Source of the DNA: Draconibacterium sediminis
GTDB taxonomy: Bacteria; Bacteroidota; Bacteroidia; Bacteroidales; Prolixibacteraceae
Assembly: GCF_000949475.1 (NCBI RefSeq)
Contig: NZ_JRHC01000002.1
Coordinates: forward strand, 578,137-642,136
Length of the DNA: 64,000 nucleotides
Direction of reading: 5' to 3'
Position 1 is the stretch's first letter. Every line of letters begins with the position of its first letter. The notes under the pieces were generated by a model, which had not been told where the DNA came from, did no database searches, and saw nothing but the letters and a program-made list of their open reading frames with translations. Of this stretch, positions 49,227 through 57,191 are shown piece after piece. The translations under genes were made by a program, and so were the position numbers.

Positions 49227-51704
49227 TTAAAATTTAATTTCAATGTTCGATTCAGCATCATCTCCTGAAATCCCCTTTACCTCTTTTATCGTGTTTTTCT
49301 CCGGATAGGAAACTTTTATGGTGTACTTCCCTTTTTGATAAGCGACGGGGTGAAACTCATTTCCTTTAATCCGCACGATACTTTCCGTTTCCCCGGTTTG
49401 TTCATTAATCACTTCAACCACAGGTTCGGCATCACCCAACACCTTTATGGATGGAAGCTTTATCTGGTTTACTTTTCCAAAATTATCAAACTGTGATATG
49501 GTTAATGGCCATCCTGAAAAGTGATCTTCATTTTTTGGATTTTCGGCATCGGCCAGGAAACGTATCGCATCCAGGGTTATATTTCGGGTTTCAGTATCCA
49601 ACTCAATTAAACCATAACCCGATGATTTTAGGTTAGCCATAACATACCTGTTCTCATCCGCCTTTTTTCTGCCCGGATTACCTACAGTATAAACATAGGT
49701 TTTATTACCAAAAGCATCACTATAATTACCCGTATTGGGCAGATTATGCGAAGGGCGGTTTTGCACCGGAATTCCTAAATCGTCGGGTCTGAACCATCGC
49801 TGATAGCCTACAGCAATTGCAGGCGTACAGAAACACCAACCGGCATCCTGGAAATCATCTATACCGTATTGTATGACACTGGGCAAGTGCTGGTCGCCTG
49901 CAACCTGAAAAGCGGCCGCTTTACGGATAATTTTTAGCGCTTTGTCCCTGCCCGATTTTGGCCAACCTCCGGAATCCATATCACCGTAAAGATATCCATC
50001 GTAAGAACCGTGATGAGTGGCAGTATTGGCAAAAATGGTTTGGGTTAGCAAGACTTTCATTTTTGCATGTTTCCAGTCTTTGATCCAGGAGTTGAGAAAA
50101 TCCAGCTGCCGATCGCCAAGCATTTTTAACTCCGGTTTTTCAACCTGCGAAAAGCTTTTTAATGGTTCGCTGATATGATCTTTTCTGCCAGTCCAGGTTG
50201 ACACCAAATCAGGGCCCGATTTAAAAATTCGGTCGCTGATTATAGCAAAACTTACACCGCCATAAACCAGATCGGTATACCACACCGACATGCCATTGCC
50301 AATTGTTGTTGGATCGTAAGGATCGGGAAGATGCGCACATTGAGTCCTGTTCACTGCATTCACCATTTTTACTGATTGAGCAAATCCCTGCCGGTCATCT
50401 GTATTATAGTTTTCGGGAGATTTCTGCTCTCCCGAGGCCCCCCACAAATTTCCTTGATACACATCATGATCATCGGGAGTGACAATGGTTGGCCGGTCGC
50501 GCATCAAATCACGAAATGCCCAACCAAACATATAGTACTTGCCAAGGTAGTTCAGGATGGACAAATCTTCCGGATACCTGATTATGCCGTACCCCCCATT
50601 TGATTCATAAATCTGGTCGCCCGAGAAATAAAGCATATCCGGATTTTGTTTATTTAAGTTTTTTACCAGCGGAGAATAAGGGAAACCGTAATGAAACTGA
50701 CATGTGAGTCCGACCAGCTTCAATGGTTGGCCTGTTGGTTCTTTTCGGATAATGCCTTCGTAAAAATGTTCTTTTTCCCCTTCCCGGTAAACAAGCCGAT
50801 AGGGTACCTCCTTATCGAATTGCCAATCTTCAACTTTAAAAGTAGCCGTTCTGGAATCAGGATCAATCGTTTCGCTGGAATACGCAAGCCAATCAGTATC
50901 TTCTTTTAACTGCATCTCAACCTCACGGCTGTCTTTTTCGCCAAGCGGAGGAAGTTGGGCTGTTAGCTTAACCACGCCCCTGCTCAATGTGTACATGCTG
51001 AAAAGAATCGGGCCAAAACTGTTCCCGGGATGATGAATGACCTTATTTCCTTCTACCTCCAAATCGTCAAACCAAAAGGAAGGTCCGTTTGCTTTCGCAT
51101 CTGCAGTTTGAAAGTTGTTCACGAGCTGAATCAATCCAGAAATTTCACCTTCAAAAGATTCCTCAATACGAACACTTTCAGTCCCGTCAGCGCTTTGAAC
51201 CGTCATCTTCAGCTGCGTAAGATTATTACTTTGCTTTCCGGTTAATGAGATTGTACTGCTTTTCCAATCAAAATCGTCGGGTAATTCGATTTGATTCTGA
51301 CCGAGAAAAGCAAAACCACCGGTATGTATACCTGCGTTTAAACCTTTCCCAAAGTAGCAGGCAGCGCGCACATCATCTTCCTCTATTGCTTTTACACCCA
51401 CCGAAAGGCCAACAGATCCGGGATTAACCCCATTCGCTGCAAGGCCGGTTTTAATACGAATCGAAAAAGTCCCATTGGCGGCACTCAAGGGGTGAGTTAA
51501 CAGGTTAACCCGGGAGTTCAGCACTTTCCCGTCGCATATTATATGTCCACTTTTTACCTGCCAGTTTTCCATCGGAACAGACCAAAAATCCTCACCAATC
51601 CATACACGATCATTTAAATGATCAAATTGAAAAGTTGTCTTTTCGTCTTTTGTGCAGGCCCAAAAAACAATAAAAAACAGTATTGCAAAATGTAGTTTTT
51701 TCAT
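49227..51704 (-). CDS. PhoD-like metallophosphoesterase lipoprotein with N-terminal beta-sandwich
   Basis: An 825-residue lipoprotein (FWAC, Cys17). Residues about 25-210 look like a concanavalin-type beta-sandwich (SAANGTFSIRIKTG, FWFDDLEVEG), followed by an Ig-like linker. From about 330 the PhoD/metallophosphatase core is seen: GLTCQFHYG, NPDMLYFSGDQIYE, TPDDHDVYQGN (Asp411, Asp412, His413, Asp414) and VAGDQHLPS. The family hydrolyses phosphate mono- or diesters with a Fe/Ca centre. Finding it among sulfatases and glycosidases suggests phosphorylated or phosphodiester-linked glycan, or phosphate scavenging. The substrate is unknown. Confidence 0.82.
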   Translation of the reverse strand: MKKLHFAILFFIVFWACTKDEKTTFQFDHLNDRVWIGEDFWSVPMENWQVKSGHIICDGKVLNSRVNLLTHPLSAANGTFSIRIKTGLAANGVNPGSVGLSVGVKAIEEDDVRAACYFGKGLNAGIHTGGFAFLGQNQIELPDDFDWKSSTISLTGKQSNNLTQLKMTVQSADGTESVRIEESFEGEISGLIQLVNNFQTADAKANGPSFWFDDLEVEGNKVIHHPGNSFGPILFSMYTLSRGVVKLTAQLPPLGEKDSREVEMQLKEDTDWLAYSSETIDPDSRTATFKVEDWQFDKEVPYRLVYREGEKEHFYEGIIRKEPTGQPLKLVGLTCQFHYGFPYSPLVKNLNKQNPDMLYFSGDQIYESNGGYGIIRYPEDLSILNYLGKYYMFGWAFRDLMRDRPTIVTPDDHDVYQGNLWGASGEQKSPENYNTDDRQGFAQSVKMVNAVNRTQCAHLPDPYDPTTIGNGMSVWYTDLVYGGVSFAIISDRIFKSGPDLVSTWTGRKDHISEPLKSFSQVEKPELKMLGDRQLDFLNSWIKDWKHAKMKVLLTQTIFANTATHHGSYDGYLYGDMDSGGWPKSGRDKALKIIRKAAAFQVAGDQHLPSVIQYGIDDFQDAGWCFCTPAIAVGYQRWFRPDDLGIPVQNRPSHNLPNTGNYSDAFGNKTYVYTVGNPGRKKADENRYVMANLKSSGYGLIELDTETRNITLDAIRFLADAENPKNEDHFSGWPLTISQFDNFGKVNQIKLPSIKVLGDAEPVVEVINEQTGETESIVRIKGNEFHPVAYQKGKYTIKVSYPEKNTIKEVKGISGDDAESNIEIKF

Positions 51705-51712
51705 AAGTAAAT

Positions 51713-53158
51713 TTAGTTTTCGGTTCCGGGCATTGTACCTCTTATTTGTTCTGTTTCTAATCGTTCACCTGTTTCACGGTCGAACCAGTCGGGGGTTAAA
51801 TCTTCAGGAGTTGTATCGCCGGTTTCGTTTTGCCAGTTTTTTAACAAGGTTCTCATTTCAACCAGCTTTTCGCGATAACGACTTAGGGAAGCCACGTTTA
51901 GCAATTGTTCCTTTTCCTGGTTAAGGTCAAAGAGTTCCTCAGCAGGCCGGGGCGTGACAAAAATATCGGCTTGAGCCGGTGTTAAGCTGCCAAGGTCGCG
52001 CAGTTCGTTAAGCGCCGCTTGTGTTGGTGAGTTTTTCGAGTCGGCCGGACCACAGTTACTGAGATTTGGCCGTGCGTTAAAAAGGTAAAGAAAATCTTTT
52101 GTCCGCACCATTCGTTCATGCGCTTCATAATCATGCCAGTTGTGTTCTGAAAAAACCATCTGCCTGACTTCTGCTTCCGGGTTTTTCAGAATTTGCAGAA
52201 AACTTACTCCCTGGTAGTTTTCGGGAACCGCAACATCGGCAATTTCCAGAATAGTAGGTGCGATGTCGACGGCGCTAATCAGGCTTTCGGTGTGACCTGC
52301 ATTTTTATCAATTTGTGCGGGCCAGTGCACTACAAAAGGTGTTTTCATTCCACTGTCGTAAACCCGGGTTTTACACCTCGGGAAAGGCCGGCCATTGTCA
52401 GCCATAACAATAATAACGGTATTTTCCAGCACTCCCTGTTTTTGTAATTCCTGCTTCACCAGCCCGATATGGTAATCAAAACGGGCAATTTCGTTATAAT
52501 ACGATGCGATATCCTGCCGCGTTTCCGGGGTATCATTGAAATATACCGGCACTTCAATATTTGCGGGTTCATGCGTTATTTTAAAAGTATCGGCTCCCCA
52601 CGCACGATGAGCATCGTACGACGCCAACCAAAAAAAGAAGGGTTTATCCTTGGGGCGTTCTTTTATAAATCGCACCCAGTTCGCTTCACCGCCATCGCCG
52701 TTTTTATATCCGTTTCCATCGGTATAGCGATCAAAAGCCCGGTGTGTTGCTTCTCCCATGTGCCATTTGCCGGCATGAGCTGTGTAATACCCGTTCTCCT
52801 TCAACAATAAAGGAAAAGGGATTTCGGACTCGGGTAATGCAGTGTGCAATTCTGCAGCACCATTCGAATGCGGGTATTTACCCGAAATAATGCTGCAACG
52901 GCTGGGACTGCAGGAACTGGCGGTAAGAAAAGCATTGTTGAAAAGTAATCCTTCGCTGGCAAGTTTATCGATATTGGGTGTTTTAACAACTTTATTTCCG
53001 TAACACCCGAAATCATTCCAGCTAATATCATCGGCGATAATAAAAACGATATTAGGTTTTTGAGAACTGGAGCCTTGTGTTTGGTACACTCCTGAGCAAA
53101 AAGCAACTGTGAACAAGACAAGTACCAGCAGTTTAGGTTTTAGTCGTTTTAGGTTCAT
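51713..53158 (-). CDS. Sulfatase (Cys-type, S1), distinct subfamily
   Basis: A 481-residue secreted protein; the signal region (about 1-30) ends near YQTQGS. NIVFIIADDISWNDFGCYG, SSCSPSRCSIISGKYPHSNGAAELHT (formylglycine site Cys83), GKWHMGEATHRAFDRY, IVMADNGRPFPRCKTRVYDSGMKTPFVVHWP. The PHSNGA.ELH block and SGMKTPF differ from all other sulfatases here and recall the branch that includes glycosaminoglycan-type sulfatases. It is 8 bp from the PhoD-like gene, so the two are probably translated from one message. Confidence 0.94.
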   Translation of the reverse strand: MNLKRLKPKLLVLVLFTVAFCSGVYQTQGSSSQKPNIVFIIADDISWNDFGCYGNKVVKTPNIDKLASEGLLFNNAFLTASSCSPSRCSIISGKYPHSNGAAELHTALPESEIPFPLLLKENGYYTAHAGKWHMGEATHRAFDRYTDGNGYKNGDGGEANWVRFIKERPKDKPFFFWLASYDAHRAWGADTFKITHEPANIEVPVYFNDTPETRQDIASYYNEIARFDYHIGLVKQELQKQGVLENTVIIVMADNGRPFPRCKTRVYDSGMKTPFVVHWPAQIDKNAGHTESLISAVDIAPTILEIADVAVPENYQGVSFLQILKNPEAEVRQMVFSEHNWHDYEAHERMVRTKDFLYLFNARPNLSNCGPADSKNSPTQAALNELRDLGSLTPAQADIFVTPRPAEELFDLNQEKEQLLNVASLSRYREKLVEMRTLLKNWQNETGDTTPEDLTPDWFDRETGERLETEQIRGTMPGTEN

Positions 53159-53342
53159 TTATATTAGTTTAGATAGTATTCAAGATCACGTTTAATTATT
53201 CCCTACACAATTAAGCACCAAAATAATTATTGATTGAATAAAACCCCACCACGTATCGTTCTCTCAGATCATTTCATTTTACTCAAACTTAATTCTAAAA
53301 ATAATAATTTTCACTGCCTTTTGATTTCTTCTTCCCTCTTGC

Positions 53343-54356
53343 TTAATTTTTTTTCCTCTCAGGGGTAAACAGGTTTAAATCCCATTCAGCATACCAATGA
53401 ATTTCCATTTCTCCTCCGGCAGTAATGGTGATGGGTAAAAATACATATTGCGATTCGGGCCGACCACCACCATTCCATCTGTCGCCCATGTATAAGTAGG
53501 CATCTTTATATCCGGGAATTTTAAATATGAAACAAGGTTGTGAGTTGAAAGAATTATTTCCAGCATCGCCAATAAACGGACTTCCCTGGCTGGTGTATGG
53601 CCCCATAACCGAGGGTGCCGTATAATAGGTTCCGGGATTAGGAGTCCATCCTGAACACTGGCTGGTTAAAAGATAGAAGGTTCCGTCTTTTTTCAAAATC
53701 CCCGGGCCTTCACAATGGGCTTCGATGTCCACATCGTTGGTTGTTGTGCTCAAATAATCATCGGATAATTCAACCATCCTGATTGTACGGTTTACATGGT
53801 CGGCAGCATACCCAATGTATGCCTTTTTTGTATCAGGCTCAAAGTACATTCCAATATCACGCGACTCATGACCATTTGGGCGATAATGATCCTGCACAAC
53901 AAATGGACCTGTCGGGCTATCGCTAATGGCAATGCCCAATTCTGCAATACCATAACCACGACCGTTCAGATCTCCATCGTAATGAAACCACATCACATAT
54001 CTTTTGTTGGTCTCATCGTAAATAACCTTTGGCCGCTCAAACACCTTGATATCACCTTTTTCAATTACAACTCCCTCCTTTGTCCAGTTGTACAAATCGG
54101 TTGAAGAATAACATGAAGCCCCCCTCGGTTGGCCCCGATGCTCGCCGTACCAAAAAAAAGTTTTCAGATGTTCTACATAAACAATGTTCCCTCCATGACA
54201 ATCGATGTGCACTCCATCCGTATCCAACCATTCACCGCCGGGTTTAAAAGAGGTATATTCCTGCAGTTCCTGCGCTATAACAGGAATTGCTGATGTGCTT
54301 ACAATTAAAACGAATACGAACAATTTTAAACGAATATGTAAATTATTTTTCTTCAT
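53343..54356 (-). CDS. GH43-like five-bladed propeller enzyme, exo-galactanase type (GH43_24/34-like)
   Basis: A 337-residue secreted protein (signal peptide ending VIAQ, residue 29). WLDTDGVHIDCHGGNIVYVEHLKTFFWYGEHRG (about 43-75) matches the start of GH43 subfamily 24/34-like enzymes, where a His-Gly pair and a W/YGE motif line the active site. Further blades: YSSTDLYNWTKEG, FERPKVIYDETNKRYVMWFH, RDIGMYFEPDTKKAYIGYAAD, EGPGILKKDGTFYLLTS, DAYLYMGDRW. Members of subfamily 24 are exo-beta-1,3-galactanases. With the GH16 gene next to it, a beta-1,3-galactan backbone is a fair guess. A 184-bp gap on the downstream side shows no gene. Confidence 0.78.
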   Translation of the reverse strand: MKKNNLHIRLKLFVFVLIVSTSAIPVIAQELQEYTSFKPGGEWLDTDGVHIDCHGGNIVYVEHLKTFFWYGEHRGQPRGASCYSSTDLYNWTKEGVVIEKGDIKVFERPKVIYDETNKRYVMWFHYDGDLNGRGYGIAELGIAISDSPTGPFVVQDHYRPNGHESRDIGMYFEPDTKKAYIGYAADHVNRTIRMVELSDDYLSTTTNDVDIEAHCEGPGILKKDGTFYLLTSQCSGWTPNPGTYYTAPSVMGPYTSQGSPFIGDAGNNSFNSQPCFIFKIPGYKDAYLYMGDRWNGGGRPESQYVFLPITITAGGEMEIHWYAEWDLNLFTPERKKN

Positions 54357-54525
54357 TTTATTATGATTTTTGATTTGTTATTTCCTCTATTTTTTCGGCG
54401 ACTATTTTAAGTTTATTTGCTCTGATTATTACTACCATTCAACTGCTTTACGATTTTTTTTAGCGGGTAGTGAACTACTAACACCCACCATCATATTTTC
54501 TAACTACTCCAGACTATTCTGCTAA

Positions 54526-55545
54526 CTATTTCCTTATGTATATTCTCGCGTAATCAATTTCATACTTCCTTGGGAATTGCGTCTTTTCCAGCTTTTCACT
54601 ATCAGGATGGGGATTTCCTCCTACTGCCAGATTCAGCCAAAAATTACATAGGTTATCTTTAAACGGGTACTCTCTTTCCGAGGTATCAATATTTTTTGTA
54701 TCAAGTGCAATCCGGGCCATATAAATGTCGTCCAGATAGATTGTTAACCACTCACCGTCTCCAACGAGTTTCCAAACATGGTATTTTTTTAACCAGTCGG
54801 GGTCTGCGTTAAATCCTTCTGCGGTACCATCAATAATATTTTTGATGTATAAGGTACTTGGATTTTGGTCTTTATTGGAAGTCCATTTTGCACCGTTTTT
54901 TCCTTTGGTTGCAAAATTGGCCATCATTTGCCCGGTATAGTACTCCATTATGTCAATTTCGCCACCACATGGCCAGCCGCCATGCCCGGTGGTCCAAAAT
55001 GCCGGCCAAATCCCATAATCTTCATCTCCACCACTTACTAACGGAAGTTTTGCCCGGGCAATCATCATTATATTATCGTATTTCTGATGGAATTCTTCTT
55101 TAGTGATAAAACTGGATGAAGTATAAGAGGCGTATTCCCGATTCTTTCGCCAGTCATTACTTCCTTCAACATATCCGGGATTTTTATACTTCTCCCTATT
55201 AGCGGTAATTATCAAACGTCCTCCGGTACAAACTGAATTGTCTGCTTTATACCACTGAGCCTCATTATTTCTTCTGAATCCGGTTTCGGCGATCCAGTAT
55301 TCTTCTTTCATTGGTCCTTCGTGATTAAACTCATCAGCGAATACCAATTCATAAGCTCCAATTTTTTGTGGAGCAGTGTTGGCATCAGGCAAGTAGGGAT
55401 CAACCTTGAATGACATAGCGCTTTTTTGTCCTTCATTCCCTGTTTTACCGATGGCATTTTTTGATGTTCCTGTTTCACAAGAAAAATTTAGTATCCCGAT
55501 GATTGGCACAAGGAGCAAAAGTTTAGCTGAAAACTGGTTTAACAT
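54526..55545 (-). CDS. GH16 endo-beta-glycanase lipoprotein
   Basis: A 339-residue lipoprotein (NFSC, Cys23). The jelly-roll shows YELVFADEFNHEG (about 65-77), the catalytic GGEIDIMEYY with Glu196 (nucleophile), Asp198 and Glu201 (acid/base) in the ExDxxE form with a beta-bulge, and WLNLAVGGNPHPDSEKL with FPRKYEIDYARIYIRK at the end. That layout belongs to the laminarinase/endo-galactanase side of GH16 (subfamily 3-like) rather than to xyloglucan transferases. The ligand could be beta-1,3-glucan or beta-1,3/1,4-galactan; sulfatase and GH43 neighbours favour galactan. It is probably the surface endo-enzyme of this locus. Confidence 0.9.
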   Translation of the reverse strand: MLNQFSAKLLLLVPIIGILNFSCETGTSKNAIGKTGNEGQKSAMSFKVDPYLPDANTAPQKIGAYELVFADEFNHEGPMKEEYWIAETGFRRNNEAQWYKADNSVCTGGRLIITANREKYKNPGYVEGSNDWRKNREYASYTSSSFITKEEFHQKYDNIMMIARAKLPLVSGGDEDYGIWPAFWTTGHGGWPCGGEIDIMEYYTGQMMANFATKGKNGAKWTSNKDQNPSTLYIKNIIDGTAEGFNADPDWLKKYHVWKLVGDGEWLTIYLDDIYMARIALDTKNIDTSEREYPFKDNLCNFWLNLAVGGNPHPDSEKLEKTQFPRKYEIDYARIYIRK

Positions 55546-55589
55546 GTTTTTTATTTGTTAGTGTATTATCCGACTTTTAATATCGACAG

Positions 55590-57017
55590 CTATTGATGCC
55601 TGTCTTTCGCTTTGTAATCCTGAACCACTCCGCCATAGGGAAAGCCCTGAGTTTCGGCGCGCTTATCTTCAAATATGTCATTCATCTGCTTAACAATTTC
55701 GGGGTGGTCGCCGGCCACGTTATTTGTCTCCGAAATATCGTCATTAAGATTGTACAGGAGTGTTTCGTTCATAATTCCGTAGCGAACACCTTTCCATTCC
55801 CCAATCCTTGCCGATTGTCGAAATCCTCCATCGGGCATTGTTCTACTCCATCCATCGAGTTGAAATTCCCAGTTCATGCTTTCGTGGCTTGCTTGTTCTT
55901 CTCCAAAAAGAACCGGCAACAATGATATTCCGTTTGTTTGGGCCGGTATTTCAACACCAGCCACTTCAGCCAGTGTTGGAAGAATATCCTGAAATCCGCT
56001 GAGATGATTTGTATTTATACCTGCTGTTACTTTTCCTTTCCACCAGACAATCATTGGCACACGAATACCACCTTCGAATAAATCCCTTTTAATGCCACGT
56101 AATTCACCATTACTGTTAAAAAATTCGGGATTGTGCCCCCTTCCTTCTCTGTGCGGGCCATTGTCGCTGGTGAAAATTACGAGGGTATTCTCAAGCTCTC
56201 CCATTTCATCCAGTTTATTTAATAGCCTTCCTACCTGCTTATCCAACAAAGTGGTTTTTGCAGCATGTAAACGTTCTGCAGCGGGCCATCCCTTTTCTGA
56301 ATATATTTCTTTGTTACCAATTTCATATTCGTGCCCATGAGGAGCTCTGAATGACATAAACAAAAAGAAAGGTTTGTCCTTTTGGATTTTATCAAGGTAC
56401 CCGAAAGCTAAATTTGTCCTGAAATCATCTTTACATTCCCACTCATTAATATGGTAATAAACCGAGTCTTGTTTTCCGTTTATCCAATGCATTTGCTCGT
56501 CGTATTGAATGCCTCCAAAACGGGAACCCCATTGTTCCTGCACCGCATAATCGAATCCACGGTTACAGGCCCAGGTTGTAATATCGTCCGGATCATCGAG
56601 GTGCCATTTGCCAATAAAACCGGTTTGATAGCCTGCCTCTCTCAACATTTCCCCAATCGTCATCTCATCCTTTTTCAGGGCCACGCGCATCCAACGATCA
56701 TCGTTAAAAACGCCGCTATTACCACGAACAGTGTTGTATGAAGAGGATTTGCCAGTCATTAAAACCGCGCGCGAGGGTGAACAAACCGCATTTCCGGCAT
56801 AAAAATCGGTAAAGCGCAAGCCATTTTGGGCCAGTTTATCCAGCTCCGGAGTTTGTATCACCTCTTGTCCGTAACACCCCAGTTCCCCGTAACCCAAGTC
56901 ATCGGCCAGAAGAAAAAGGATGTTGGGCTTTTGAGGTACCGAATCTTGTTTTGCCTGGTTCTGGCAAGCGTTTAACAGTAGAATCGCAACTACATGCAGG
57001 AAGATTAATCTTTTCAT
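55590..57017 (-). CDS. Sulfatase lipoprotein (Cys-type, S1)
   Basis: A 475-residue lipoprotein (LNAC, Cys18). NILFLLADDLGYGELGCYGQEVIQTPELDKL, AVCSPSRAVLMTGKSS (formylglycine site Cys79), GKWHLDDPDDITTWACNRGFDYAVQEQWG, FTSDNGPHREGRGH and LLYNLNDDISETNNVA. The CYGQ..I.TP.LD and CSPSRAVLMTGK blocks are those of common arylsulfatase-A-like enzymes. It lies 44 bp upstream of the GH16 gene and is probably cotranscribed with it. A 174-bp gap without genes separates it from the GH2 gene upstream. Confidence 0.95.
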   Translation of the reverse strand: MKRLIFLHVVAILLLNACQNQAKQDSVPQKPNILFLLADDLGYGELGCYGQEVIQTPELDKLAQNGLRFTDFYAGNAVCSPSRAVLMTGKSSSYNTVRGNSGVFNDDRWMRVALKKDEMTIGEMLREAGYQTGFIGKWHLDDPDDITTWACNRGFDYAVQEQWGSRFGGIQYDEQMHWINGKQDSVYYHINEWECKDDFRTNLAFGYLDKIQKDKPFFLFMSFRAPHGHEYEIGNKEIYSEKGWPAAERLHAAKTTLLDKQVGRLLNKLDEMGELENTLVIFTSDNGPHREGRGHNPEFFNSNGELRGIKRDLFEGGIRVPMIVWWKGKVTAGINTNHLSGFQDILPTLAEVAGVEIPAQTNGISLLPVLFGEEQASHESMNWEFQLDGWSRTMPDGGFRQSARIGEWKGVRYGIMNETLLYNLNDDISETNNVAGDHPEIVKQMNDIFEDKRAETQGFPYGGVVQDYKAKDRHQ

Positions 57018-57191
57018 GCTACTATTTTTTTGTACTTAGTCTATTCTATTTTCTTGTTATCACAAACAGTTACTCTTTCGAATCTCATTTTTTACTGGCT
57101 AATTCCGACTGATTATCATATTACGCTTCCTATAGTCTACCAAAAAACGCATCATCGCATTAGCCAAATTCCCATTTACCAATACCCCAAG

